Program-made: the position numbers and the translations under genes
Shown: piece after piece, positions 37,017 through 48,746 of the stretch
How the letters are laid out: each line of letters opens with the position of its first letter
Numbering within the stretch: the first letter of the stretch is position 1
NCBI GenBank assembly: GCA_022749755.1
Contig: CM040440.1
Span: 866,824-930,823, forward strand
Source: Azadirachta indica
Taxonomy: Eukaryota; Streptophyta; Magnoliopsida; Sapindales; Meliaceae
DNA length: 64,000 nt
Direction: 5' to 3'
The notes under the pieces: generated by a model
What the model saw: the letters and a program-made list of their open reading frames with translations, nothing else
What the model was told of the DNA's origin: nothing
Databases searched by the model: none

Positions 37017-37200
37017 CACTCCCAAATTGATTCCAACAATAACAAACTCAACTATCAAAGCCATTCCAGAAACTTGAATAACATCATCACAATATTCATT
37101 TCATTAAACACTCCCAAATTGATTCCAACGATAGCTAACTCAAATACCAAAAACATTTCAAAAACTTGAATAGCATCATCACAAAATTCATTTCATTAAA
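37017..37200 (+). repeat. 92 bp tandem duplication
   Basis: Units 37017-37108 and 37109-37200 both begin CACTCCCAAATTGATTCCAA and end TTCATTTCATTAAA, with about ten differences. Confidence 0.85.
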
Positions 37201-37735
37201 TCCAAAGTCAGTTATCAACAACAGATTCAAAAAGTATTGACTTGCATATACAAAGTAAGCTATTCTGTCTTTCAAAATACAGCTATTCCATAAATACCCT
37301 AAACAAAAAAATTGCATCTAATTAATGCCAATAAACTACAGAAAGTCAATCAAGACAATGTATATGTTCTTGATTTACTTTCTGAAATTTTTACGTGGAA
37401 CCTACAAAATACAAACCAAAAAAACACAGTTGCATTAATATAAATGGACAATTACCTTGCACATGTAGTAACTCGTAGTAGCACAAAAAATATTCCACTA
37501 AAAACTTGAAACAAAAAGCAATACATACAACTTCAATTCTGCTGTGTTTCTTCAGTTATAGAACTTGCTAAAGTAAGCGTTTATTAGAAATGGCATAATG
37601 ACATAAGCAAAATCAGCAAATAATGCATTTGAGTAATTGATGTTAGTTACCTAAACCAAATTGTGAGCCATCAGCAGCTTCTTCATTCCCTCCATCAACC
37701 TATAAGATAATATGCAAGTGTTAAAATAATACATT

Positions 37736-38210
37736 TTGTTATTAATTTTTGAATTTAGTATGCTGGAATTTTTTCTGGCTCAGCAGCATTTGGATTGTAA
37801 AATTATTTTGACATATTTATATTTATCCAAATATTATGAAATTTGGTATGACACTGTACCTATATGTTTAGTTTAATTTTGGAAAGTTTCCTGAATATAT
37901 GAAGTAAAGATGATTTGTTATTAATTTTTTAATTTAGTCTGCTGGAATTTTTTCTGGCTCAGCAGCACATGGATTGTAAAATTATTTTGACACATTTATA
38001 TTTATCCAAAAATTATGAAATTTGGTATGATATTGTAACTATATGTTTAGTTTAATTCTGGAGAGTTTCATGATTATATGAAGTAAAGATGATTTGTTAT
38101 TAATTTTTGAAGTTAATAAACTCAACGTTGAAAACTATTTTTACAATATTTGGTTTACTACTTTAGCTATATGTGTAGTTTAATTCTGAAAAGTTTCATA
38201 ACTATATAAA
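37736..38210 (+). repeat. Minisatellite, period 179 bp, 2.6 copies
   Basis: Units start at 37736, 37915 and 38094 with TTGTTATTAATTTTT. The first two share GCTGGAATTTTTTCTGGCTC and AAATTATTTTGACA. The third keeps only its end (TAGTTTAATTCTG). Confidence 0.85.
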
Positions 38211-39916
38211 CTTATGCTCAAGCTTTGAAATTTTTATAGTTAATAGCTTTATATTAGTGACACAGCAACTATTTCTATTCAGAATGACAAAAAAAATAAT
38301 GCTGCCAATACATAACAACAAATCAAAACAAAACCATCTTTTATCAATGACTATATAATCTGAATTGCAGAAAAAATCAACATAGTTCAACAATTTCTTA
38401 GCCTCAAAATGACCAAAAAATAATGTTTTCAATCATATCACAGCAAAAGCAAAACAAAACCACCCTTTATCTATCAATAACTATGTAATCTAAATCTCAG
38501 AACAAATTAACATTCCCAGCAATTTCTTAGCCTCAAAATCAACTACATTAGCAACTTATTGTATACAAAATGAAAAAAAAATCTAATTTTACATATCACA
38601 CATACTTAGTATAAAATACTCAAGAGTAATATTTCATGCATAAACTCACATTGACAAAATAGGTTAAACATTATCAATTTGCATATTTTTTCAAATTTAG
38701 TGAAAAAAAATTCAACTACATTGGCAACTTATTGTGTACGGAAAGGGGAAAAAAATCTAATTTTACATATCAGATTATACAACTTAGTTTAATATCACAT
38801 GAATAAATCTTAATTGAACAAAATAGATTGAACATTATCAATGATTATATCATTTCAAGATCAGAAAAAAAATCAACTAAATCGACAACATATTGCATAC
38901 AAAGTGAGGAAAAATCTAACCTTCATTGAACAAAATGGACTGAACATTATCAATGATTATACCATTTCAAAATCAGGAAAAAAAAATCAACTACATCGGC
39001 AACGTATTGTATACAAATTGAGAAAAAAATCCAATTTACATATCACACATACAACTCAATGTATACCCAGTGTATACAACTCAAGGTAATATCGCATGTG
39101 TAAACCTTCATTCACAAAACGAATGAAATATAAACCTCGTCAGCAAAGTAATAACAAATTGACAAAACAAATGAAATAAACGTCCTCAGCACAAGTAACA
39201 ACAACAGAATGGAAAATCAAACCATTCCCTATCGACAATACACGTTTGAATGCTTCCATTAACAATAACAAATTAGATGAATAAAACCACCCCTTGATAG
39301 AAACCTACCCATGAAATTACACCAATAACAATACATTACAAAACATAACCACAAATCAAGAAAATCCACATATATACCCATTTAAAGCCACAAATCGACA
39401 GCATTTAGAATTTTGCTAACAAAAATTGACCTAAGTAACATATGCACAGAAAGAAATCAAAATCAATTTAAGCAACAAGCTACAAAACCCCACTTGAAAG
39501 CCACATGCAGAGCACCAAATCGAAAAAATTCCATCATCCGATCAATCATCGATTAACAAAGATTCAAACTCAAGCAAGCGCATTTAACTAACACACGCTT
39601 ATCAAGAAATTGAAAAACTAAACCAGATCAAACATTTGTAGTACATTGATTAACCATAGCATTCACTCAACTCAAGAAAATACAAAAAGAATTGATAAAT
39701 AATAGCAAGTTTTAGCACTTACATGGTCACAAAATACACTTTCTGCGAAAATACTCTTGAACACCATCATGTTCTCATCTCTTTTATACCTATATACCCA
39801 CCACCGTAAAGATTTCGCGCCAAACTCAGCCCGCAAAATCCTGCGCTTTAGCCCCTTGGATCTACCTATAGCGTCTCTCAACACAGCCTCGGATAGATGA
39901 ATTTGACACTTTTTTA
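38211..39916 (+). repeat. Degenerate repeat array and A-rich spacer
   Basis: From about 38280 to 39100 the phrases AAAAAATCAACTACAT, GGCAACTTATTG/ACGTATTGTATACAAA and GAACATTATCAATGATTATA recur irregularly, resembling the array in the MULE at 23940-24560. 39110-39900 is A-rich. The minus-strand frame 39884-39672 (Arg-rich start, then Cys/Tyr) has no family I recognise but shows balanced composition and could be an exon. Confidence 0.45.
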
Positions 39917-41793
39917 GGGAATTTGCTAAAATAACCTTAATTTTTTTTAAGTTTACGTAAATAATCTCTTATAAAAAAATTGTACCAACCTAGCCTAAAA
40001 TATATTTTTCGGACTAAATTACCCTCAATAGCTTACTTCAATCTTTTTTCTTATAAAAGTCTACTTTTTTACTTTTTTTTATTACTTTAAATTTTCAAAC
40101 TCTCCCAAACTCAAACTCTCATCTTTCAAAACTATTTCTCTTTTTAAAATCACCTCTTTTTCTAACGGTAAAGACAATAGCAGCGTATTTTTTATGGTGA
40201 AGTTTTAATCACTGATATTAAGTGATTTTTTGTCATATAAGTATATATTTTATGAGTGAATTAATTCACTAAAGGGAAATTTCTCTTATCAAATATTGAT
40301 TTAATGTTGATTATGTAATAGAAAGTATTAATTTAAGTTTAAATTATGTTGATTGGTTGTTATATAAATGCAAAAACAGGGATAATTTGAGAATAAGAAG
40401 GTATTGTGCGATTTTGGATCATTGATTTTATATCTGAAAAATGAATTTTGGGAGAGGCCAAAATTTGTCTTATCAGAAAAATAAATTTTGGGTAAAGCCA
40501 AAATTTGCCTTACCCAAAAATAATTTTTCGAGTAAAGCTAAATTTTTAGGTAAGGCAAAATTTTGCCATACCCAAAAATCACTTTCGGGTAAGGCTAAAT
40601 TTTGGTCTTATCCACAAAGTGATTTTTGAGTAAAACCAAATTTTTAGATAAGGCAAAATTTAACCTTACCCAAAAACCAATTTTCGGGTAAGGCATAATT
40701 TAACCTTACTCAAAAATCGTTTTTCGGGTAAAGTCAAATTTTTTAGTAAGGCAAAATTTTACTTTACCCAAAAACTACTTTTTGAGTAAGGATAAATTTG
40801 GCTTTACCCAAAAAATGGTTTTTGGGTAAGACTAAATTATGCCTTACTTGAAAAGTGATTTTTGGGTAAGGACAAATTTATTCTTACCCCAAAATTTGTC
40901 CTTATCTAAAAAGTTATTTTTGGGTAAAACCATAATATGCCTTACCTGAAAACCATTATTTAGGTAAGGTAAAATTTTGCCTTATCCAAAAATCACTTTT
41001 AAGGTAAAGTTAAATTTGCCCTTATCCAAAAAGTAGAATTACTTTTCAAGTAAGGTTAAATTTGGCCTTATCTAAAAATCACTTTTTGAATAAATCTTTA
41101 CTTAAAAAGTAGTTTTTGGGTAAGACAAAATTATGCCTTATCCGAAAAGTGATTTTTGAGTAAGGCCAAATTTAGCCTTACCCAAAAAGTAATTTTTAGG
41201 TAAAATCAAAATATGCCTTACTCGAAAACTATTTTTTGGGAAAGGCCAAATTTAGCCTTACCCAAAATTTATTTTTCAGGTAAAAAACTTATGATCCAAA
41301 ATCGCACAACACCTTCTTATTCTCAAATTATCCATATTTTTACATTTATATAATAACCAATCAACGTAATTTAAATTTAAATCAATACTTTCTATTATAT
41401 AATCAACATTGAATCAATATTTGAGAAGAAAAATTTTCTTTTAATGAATTAATTCACACATAAAATATATATTTATATGATAAAAAAATCACTTAATATG
41501 GGTTATTAAAATTTTACTATCAAAAATACACCACTATTGTTTTCACTGTTAGTAAAAGAGGTGATTTTAAAGAGAAAAATAGTTTTTAAAGATAAAAATT
41601 TGAATTTGAGAGAGTTTAAAAATTTAAAATAATAAGAAAAAGAAAAAAAAAACTTTTATAAAAAAAAATTGAAGTAGATTATTGAAAGTAATTTAATCTA
41701 AAAAATATATTTTAAACTATATTGTTAAAATTTTTTTATAAAAACTATATACGTTAACTTAAAAAAAATTAAGATTATTTTAAAAAATTTTCC
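39917..41793. mobile_element. 1.9 kb giant inverted repeat (foldback element)
   Basis: Arms 39917-40455 and 41255-41793, about 540 bp each, are inverted copies with moderate divergence. Shared inward blocks include CTTAATTTTTTTTAAGTT, ATAAAATATATTTTT-type and AAATCACCTCTTTT, and the innermost GAGAATAAGAAGG...TGTGCGATTTTGGATCAT. The core 40456-41254 is an array of alternating sense and antisense TTTTTGGGTAAGGC motifs. The flanks are T-rich (CTTTTTTAG and ATTTTTTAT), compatible with a degenerate 9 bp target duplication as in MULEs. No transposase frame is present; open frames inside (for example 40441-40629) are products of the repeat. It looks non-autonomous. Confidence 0.8.
40456..41254. repeat. 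Array of alternating palindromic motifs (TTTTTGGGTAAGGC / reverse complement)
   Basis: Variants of TTTTTGGGTAAGGC and its reverse complement GCCTTACCCAAAAA alternate every 25-40 bases through about 0.8 kb, joined by AAATTT linkers. Each neighbouring pair forms its own hairpin, and the whole also lies in the loop of the larger inverted repeat. Confidence 0.85.
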
Positions 41794-42054
41794 ATTTTTT
41801 ATCTCTATTTTCATTCTTCTCTCCTAATTAAAGCTGCAGCTAACTCAAAATGAAACATGGCTCTATTTCCTTATCCTGAAAGCTTCGCACAAAACACAAT
41901 GTCTGATGCCTTGTCAAATATTCTGATTTCATATATTTTATTGTCATTTTACGTTTTTGGCCTTACGAATGTTAAACGTAGCAACTGGAGCCGTTTGAAA
42001 GGGGAGGACTTTGCCTATTTCTCTGTTCTCCGGCATGTACTTATAATATGGAAA
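41794..42054. other. Spacer between two inverted-repeat elements
   Basis: It contains the start of an open frame (41857-42105, beginning MALFPYPESFAQN) of 82 codons that I do not recognise. The frame runs into the next inverted repeat, so it is unlikely to be an intact gene. Confidence 0.35.
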
Positions 42055-42915
42055 GACCTGGATCTCTCCTGTTTTGGACTATCCTTATTTTTTAAAGATC
42101 TATAAACACTTGATATCCTTAAAAATAAACGGTTTAGATTCTATTTTAATTAATTTTATTAATTTATTATTATAATTACTGTAATTAAATAATAAAAATT
42201 ATTATTTTCTATTATTTTTTAATCAAACTGTCCAAACATTGCTACAATTCTATTTCAGTTTTGGCCACCGTCATCCTTTCTTAATTCCGACCATTGCCTC
42301 CAATCACGAAAGTAGGGACATTAGAATTCAACGTAGTGGTTAAAATGAAAAGAAAGAGGAAGAGAGCAATGTTGCACAAAAGCAAATCCTGTGTTCTTCT
42401 TCTTATTCTCCATGTTTACTTCCTTCCCTTACTCTCCAAAAAGAACAAGCTTTTCAGGAGTGAAGGGAGATGCAAATGGGAGAGAGAGTGCTTCAAAGAT
42501 TGCAGACCATAGAGCCACACAACCAAGAATATTGCAAACCAGAGAGCCACATAATAACCAATTTCATATATATTGCGAACCAGGCTTATTATATAAATCA
42601 AATTGAAAACAATTGATTTGTAGGAATAAATTAAAAGGTTAAAAGCCTATTAAATATTTTTCATCTGAGTTTATCTCAAATGACATCTTTCATTTTCAGA
42701 ATGATGAACATATAAAAAAGGATGGCGGTGGCCGGAATTAGGGGTTAATTAAAAAATAATAGAAAATTATAATTTTTCTATTTAACTACAGTAATTATAA
42801 TAATAAATTAATAAAATTGATTAAAATATAATCTGAGCCGTTTATTTTCAAGGATGTTAGGTGCTTGTGAATTCTTGAAAGATAAGGATAACTCAGATCA
42901 AGAGAGAATCCAGGT
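42055..42915. mobile_element. 0.86 kb inverted-repeat element
   Basis: Arms 42055-42280 and 42713-42915 are inverted copies sharing GACCTGGAT, TATCCTTAT, AAAATAAACGG, TTTTATTAATTTATTATTAT and GGCCACCG.CATCC in mirror order. A spacer of about 430 bp lies between. No transposase. Probably a non-autonomous TIR transposon; no target duplication was identified. Confidence 0.65.
42345..42512 (+). CDS. Possible small Cys-containing peptide inside the inverted repeat
   Basis: A 55-residue frame from the ATG at 42345: basic start (MKRKRKRAMLHKSKSC), a hydrophobic stretch (VLLLILHVYFLPLL) that could act as a signal anchor or signal peptide, then a basic tail with CKWERECFKDC. No family is recognised. 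The frame is open upstream to 42294. Chance occurrence in the spacer of a transposon is the main alternative. Confidence 0.2.
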   Translation: MKRKRKRAMLHKSKSCVLLLILHVYFLPLLSKKNKLFRSEGRCKWERECFKDCRP

Positions 42916-43019
42916 CTAATATAAAATACTTCAAGGGAGAAAACTGATAATATCACTTTCATCAATTATAATAATTTATTGATAAAAGTGACTTTATACT
43001 ACGGTTAAATACGTTATAT

Positions 43020-43900
43020 ACTTGGAAGATAGTATCACACAATGCTAATTTTTGGAGAAAACTTTTAGTGCCCCAAATAGTAAATTTTACTGTAACTACT
43101 ATCATAATAGTAAAAAAAAATGCAAATCAAAGACCAAATAAAGTAAAACGATCTCATTTGCTACTATTTGAACCAGACGTCTCAAAATGGCCCATTTAAT
43201 AACTAATACATTTATTCGCAATATTATTTTAAAGATCAAAAGGTCTTTAAAGATTGAAACAATTTGTCATAACAATTATAGTGAAATTATTGAAATTTTT
43301 TGTTCAACTTCACTACAACAATAATTCATGGCCAATATAGATACTTTGTTATGATTAATTTTGTCATCAATTCAGGAAATAAAGTAGCAGAAAGTGAATT
43401 TTTGGAGGAGAATTTTGACACAAAAAAAAAAAAAAAAAACTTTACTACAACTACTATTATAATGGTCATAGAAAATGATAATAAAAAACTAAACAAAAAA
43501 TCTTAGCAACATATACCTTATGTCACGTAATATAATAATATCTAAGATAATATCGTTTGTTATTGTTTAAAACAATCATCATAATAAGATTTTTTCCGGT
43601 AACTAATATACCCAATCACAACATTATTTGGAAAATCAATAGGATTTTAGAGACTAAACAAATGTGTTATAAATGGTATAATGAAATTAAACTTCCAAAT
43701 TCATTGCAAAAACAACTCGTAGCCCATACTTATATTTTGTGATAATTAATGCTTTTGTATATTTAAAGGATAGCATCACCGAATGTTAATTTTTGGATGT
43801 AATAAATGTTGGCGCTAAAAAGTAATGTATCATATTATGACTAATATTATAATAATTACAAATAACAGGAATCAAAGATCAAGTAGTTCGTTTCTAAATA
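43020..43900 (+). repeat. Diverged tandem repeat, period about 350-390 bp
   Basis: AATG(C/T)TAATTTTTGGA or a close variant occurs near 43042, 43398 and 43785. Each is followed by TTTACTACAACTACTAT-like and ATCAAAGA(C/T)CAA-like blocks and preceded by AACTAATA and ATTATTT blocks. Copies are strongly diverged. Confidence 0.55.
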
Positions 43901-44100
43901 AAAATAATTAGTCACAATAAAATCATAAATAAAAACAAAATTTTTTATTGCGACTGTAAATACTTGTCACAATAAATAATATATTGTGACAAAATTAACA
44001 AATGTAGCAGAAAAGGCTGTCCTTAAAAGTTAATTTTCTTGTATATTAATTATATATGATCGATCATATTTTATACATATATAGTGAGTTACTTAGCCCC
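43901..44100. other. AT-rich spacer with TTGTGACAA motifs
   Basis: Short inverted TTGTCACAATAAAT and TATTGTGACAAAATT motifs around 43960-43995 resemble ends of plant MITEs, but no element could be delimited. Confidence 0.3.
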
Positions 44101-47100
44101 ATATATGCCTGGCAACAGATATAATGCATTACTAGAAGCCTTACGTGAGCACCTCCATAGGAAACCTATGTGACCCTAAGCACATGGAATTAACCTCCTG
44201 TGCAAAGGAAAGACCTCTATGGTATCATAAAGCGATGCACTATATGCCACATTTATATTCATGTTGGAACAGTTTCACGTGCAAGCCTAAAGCTATACTT
44301 ACATGGTGGAGGATGTCCGACAATAGACATAGTACAAAACTGGATGTTCTTAACTGACCATGTCCTTGAGGAATGCCCACTGTCATGTGCTGGAAATTGA
44401 AGCAGAATTCCAGCTATGTGCGGCACTTAGACAAGCTTCAATACACTGCCAAAGTAAGTCCTTTTCTACCCAAGATCAATTTGTGTTAGGTAGGTGCAAG
44501 AAATGGCCGTGAGGTGTCTTAATGTGGTGCTCAAATTGGGAGCAAAATGGAGAAGAAGAAGAACCAACGTAAGAGACAATTTGGAAGGGAAAATGGGTCT
44601 TCTTTTCATTACATAACACTATACAATATATATGTATAAATGGATGGCCATGATTCAATTTTACACAAGTACTTTCAATGGCCAAAATAATTTGCATTTA
44701 CATAATTTACATGAAAATAAAGAAATATCCTACCTACCACCACTATCTCTAATTTGGGCCTATTGGATCACATTTCTAAGGAAGCCAAGCTTAGCTACTA
44801 AATCATCCCAAGTGCTGTCCAGCTTGCTCCTTTCTTGTGCTTGCTTGCCTAACCCAAATGATGCTTGAGGTGGTTGTGTTCAAGGCCCGCTGACTTGCTT
44901 AGCCTCGGTTGCCACGGTAGGATGTCGGGCACACTCTTGTCCTGCTCCGCTCACCCCCAAACGCCTCTCAAAATCTCATGTTTGCTCGTGGGCTACTGTT
45001 CATCAGGAAACTGTTCATCTGCGAATGTATGCTCTTCGTCAACAGGGTAGGCGAGTCTGAAACTTGAGTGCGCTTGTGCTTTCGGCGGTTGCGCTTCCGA
45101 ATCGATGGCACGTGACACCACACACGCCTAATAAGTAGGAAGCTCATTCATTTAAGACGTTGTACAATCTGACAACTCTCGTACATACGGCAATAAATGC
45201 CCTATAAGTTCTAGGTGGCACTTAGAGCCATAAGGATACCCTTCTAGGATGGCTAACGTTTATAGAACATCCATGTCAAGTAGATGACAGATGGGTAGCC
45301 CATAGGATGTTGGCAGGACACATAAAGATGCACGATGCCTGGTGATAAACATAATACATTCTTGAAAGCCTCATGGTCAATGTCCACGACGCCCATTAGA
45401 TGTCCCCGAGGCGCACCACTTCTTGAGAAGCTCAAATGTCATTTGCTCTAGGACCTCCAATGGTAACCTAGGAGATAAAATTTTTATCTCAGTGTATGGT
45501 TCATATAACCAGGACAACCCACAACATTGGATTCACTGTAGGCACATGTGTGTCTGTATACAATAAGGCGATATGATTACATATGTGCCCTGGAAATAAC
45601 TAAGGAAGAAAAGTAACCTCTTAGAGTACAGTCAAAATACTAGCATGCACAACTTCATAACTTTATTATTATACGGGCAATCCTTTTTTCAAGGTTGAGA
45701 CATGTCCAAAGTTACCTTCGCACAGTCTATTTGTGATAACCTATACAAAACCAAATCAATCATGGCTATAATCATGATTTTATTGAAGTCTAGCACTTTA
45801 AGTAAGATGAGAACTGACAACCTTTGCTGAAGTCTAGCACTTTATCAAGTAATGCTTGCAGAAGTTGTACTAATTCAGCAAGAATAGAGATCCCCGTTAA
45901 GATCATTTTTTTGCCATTAACAAGATGTTACGTCCAAAGGAGTAGGTTCAGCATCGCTCACGCTAAATTAGTCCTAAAAAGAAGTAATATCTTTGCACGT
46001 TGGCCTCGTAAGACCAGAGATAGAAGCTCTAGCAATAAGGATTTTGAATCTCTTCCAACAAGGAAGACAAGAAAAAGATGGTACAAAATGGCATAAATAT
46101 TTTATATCACATAAAGGAAAAAATAATAGATCTACCTAGTGTTGATGAAAGAGGGGGAGCAGATTATTGAACAGGTTTATAGCTCCCTAAATAGTTGGGC
46201 TAGGTTCAGGGCCAATGCTTGCACATATGAAGAGAAATTAAATGAGTCACTAAAAATCGAATCTAATACTACTCATGATTTGGGCACATAAAAAATAAAA
46301 AATTGCCACGACTTAGAAAAGCCAAAAGAGAATTCTTGGCAGCTTTAGAAGAAAAGCCTTTCTCCAGAAACTAGGAAATAACTTCTTCACTACATGAGTG
46401 GAAAGAGAGTTAGATTTTCTCTTTTGGCTAGCCAAATCATCCTTAGCTGAGGTATCAGTTAGCAGAATTTCCTATATCACAAATAAACATCAATAAGAAA
46501 AATATATACATTGTAAAGGAAAAAGATAATAAAAGAGAGGCAAAAGCAAGGAAGGACTAACCTTTTCTTGTTTCAAAATACTCTCATCCCACCTTCATAA
46601 GCTAAGAGCTTGTCGGTAGAATCAGAACTATTGCAAGCAGGAGACTTGGTTTGTCAAAATCAAATGACACATGCACAGGGTTGTTGCTACTGTTTTGATC
46701 CCTAGGAGGCTTGTGCCTGGCAGTTCTCCTCAAAGGACTAAAAGGAACAAGTCTTGCAATGGTAGGCATTTACTTTAATGGACTAAATTTTGATTACAGA
46801 TATTTTTTTTGTTACGCTTGAGGATTCTTGGAAGGAGCATATTTTGGAGTAAAAGATACTGCCTTACTCTTCGAGATCCGGAAAAATGTCTTGGACCCCA
46901 GTGAAACAGCTAGAACAGTAGTAAAAGGTGCAGAAGAAGCTGTTGGCATTTGGGCCTCCAACTGTTCAAGTGCCATACGTGCAGCACTACCTATTACGGA
47001 TGTTAAAAATCCCTGAACTTGTGAGTCTCCAACACAACCTATCCCATTTGGGGTAAATATGAGCCTTAATTTTACACTAAAAATGGGTTCGATGCCCGAA

Positions 47101-47333
47101 AATTTATCCGTTTCAAAATTAGGGCATGTTTAGGGATTGTATATATTTTAACCCTAAAATCTATAAATAAAAATCTTGAGAGATTTGTCTCTAATCCGTC
47201 CTCTATCACCTCCTTTGTATCACTGATTTGATCTCGTCCCATCTTAAAATTGCATTGAAACTTCCCTTAGTGACCCAAAACGACCAAGTTGTAGTCGAAC
47301 CATTTTGTCAATTGAGCTGAGAAAAAAAAGATG
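44101..47333. other. Unidentified, probably retroelement-derived relic DNA
   Basis: Base composition is more balanced than in the neighbouring DNA, but all frames are short. 44740-45120 looks like LTR sequence (two GTTCATC phrases and a GC-richer block). Minus-strand frames near 46450-46230 and 45250-45440 have no match I can name. I see no intact gene. Confidence 0.35.
46780..47020 (-). pseudogene. Unrecognised coding remnant
   Basis: On the minus strand a single frame runs from about 47020 to a stop near 46818 with QGFLTSVIGSAARMALEQLE, then a Ser/Thr-rich stretch, then SKAVSFTPKYAPSKNP. It reads like protein-coding sequence, but the family is unknown to me and no start was found. It may belong to the relic retroelement of this region. 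Confidence 0.25.
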
Positions 47334-47474
47334 CACTACTAAACTATTATACATTTAAAACTGTTATAAAACGTTTTAAAAACTCTTTTAGAACGTATTA
47401 CAAACCGTTTTCTTTTGACGTGTCTTAAAATATCAAAAACTGTTATCTTTTGTTATGATAAGAAGACTATTTTT

Positions 47475-47660
47475 ATTAATTTTTAAATTTATAAGAAAAC
47501 GGTTTTAAATAGTACTCGAATTTATAAGATAACCCTTTATAACAGTACTTAAATTTATAAAAGGACGATATTTAACAGTTGTTAAAATTTTATAAGAAAT
47601 TTACTTTTAATAATATTTAGATATATAAGAAGACAGTTTTTAACAGTTATTAAAATTTTT
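47475..47660 (+). repeat. CACTA subterminal repeats, period about 34 bp
   Basis: AATTTATAAGAAAACGGTTT and variants (AATTTATAAGATAACCCTTT, ATTTATAAAAGGACGATATT, ATATATAAGAAGACAGTTTT) recur five times, each followed by TAACAGT-like sequence. Such short subterminal repeats bind the CACTA regulatory protein in En/Spm; that role here is inferred from position. Confidence 0.7.
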
Positions 47661-47757
47661 AAAATTATAATTCTTAAAAATAACAATAAAAATGGTTATT
47701 ATAACAACATTCAATTAAATAAAAATTAATTTATCAAAAAATATACATATACATATA

Positions 47758-47789
<32 letters not shown>

Positions 47790-48456
47790 GAATATATGTA
47801 GAGGATAATAATATCACTCATTAATTCATACATATGTGTATCGATCTTATTAATTGTTTAAAAATATATTAATATATTGATTAAAAAAAGTCTAAATTAA
47901 AATAATCCGTATCATTACAAATTGCAAATATAAACAGTAGCACAACAGCAGTAGATCATGAACCAGAAACAACAGCAAGCTGATGCTAGATATCACATAC
48001 ATAACTATTTTATCCACTAATTATTATAAAACTAAAAATAGCAGCCATAAAAAAATTAAACAAGTATCTCCCAACAACAGTATATATTTACAACTTTATC
48101 AATAGTTATCTGAAACAACAATAAACTATAGCAGAAACGGTTACAACAAAGTAACATTAGGAGAAGAAAATAGCAGAAAAATAAAAAACGTACAGCTAAT
48201 AACATGAAGTAGAACCGGCAACAAGCAGTCAAGCAGTAGGGAGCTTGGTAATTAACAAGTAGCAACCTTGTCTTTCGTAGTCTTTGCCATAATTTTAAGT
48301 CAATGCACTTATCAATTAATTTATGACTTAATAATTAAATTGAATAAAAAGTAGATCAATAGACGTATAACCAAATATATCCATTGAAATTTGTTGGGTA
48401 AAACTGAAAAATATAACTAAATTAAACAAAAGAATAAAAAAATACAATTATTTCAA

Positions 48457-48746
48457 TTACAAAATTGACAGAACAAATTTAGCCCAATCTTTTCTCATCT
48501 CATCTATCTCTTATTGTTTGTATGAGCATTTTTTTTCAAACTGCATAAGATATTACACATAATGAAATTAAATAAAATAACATTAGAAGTCATGCATATT
48601 ATAAAAAATTAATAAAATAAGTGAAATAATTGCAAAGTTATAATTCTAACCTTTTGTTGGATGGAAATATTTGGATCTTCAATAATATCTTTCATATACT
48701 TCATTACATAATACCCACACTCTGAATTTGTGGGTTGTTTAGGACA
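48457..48746 (-). pseudogene. Ulp1 (C48) protease C-terminal exons of the CACTA element
   Basis: On the minus strand an AG acceptor precedes an exon 48746-48651 of exactly 32 codons reading CPKQPTNSECGYYVMKYMKD followed by IIEDPNIS and ending at a GT donor. This is the catalytic Cys region of plant Ulp1-like SUMO proteases; the active Cys is in ECGYY. A second exon from about 48516 to a TAA at 48457-48459 reads EIDEMRKDWAKFVLSIL, the usual C-terminal helix. The His and Asp exons upstream were not located. Ulp1 domains are frequently carried by plant CACTA and MULE transposons. Confidence 0.7.

Noticed and set aside
40441..40629. 62-codon frame with repeated AKF and SYQKN-like units
   Set aside because: It is a translation of the palindromic array in the giant inverted repeat, not a gene.
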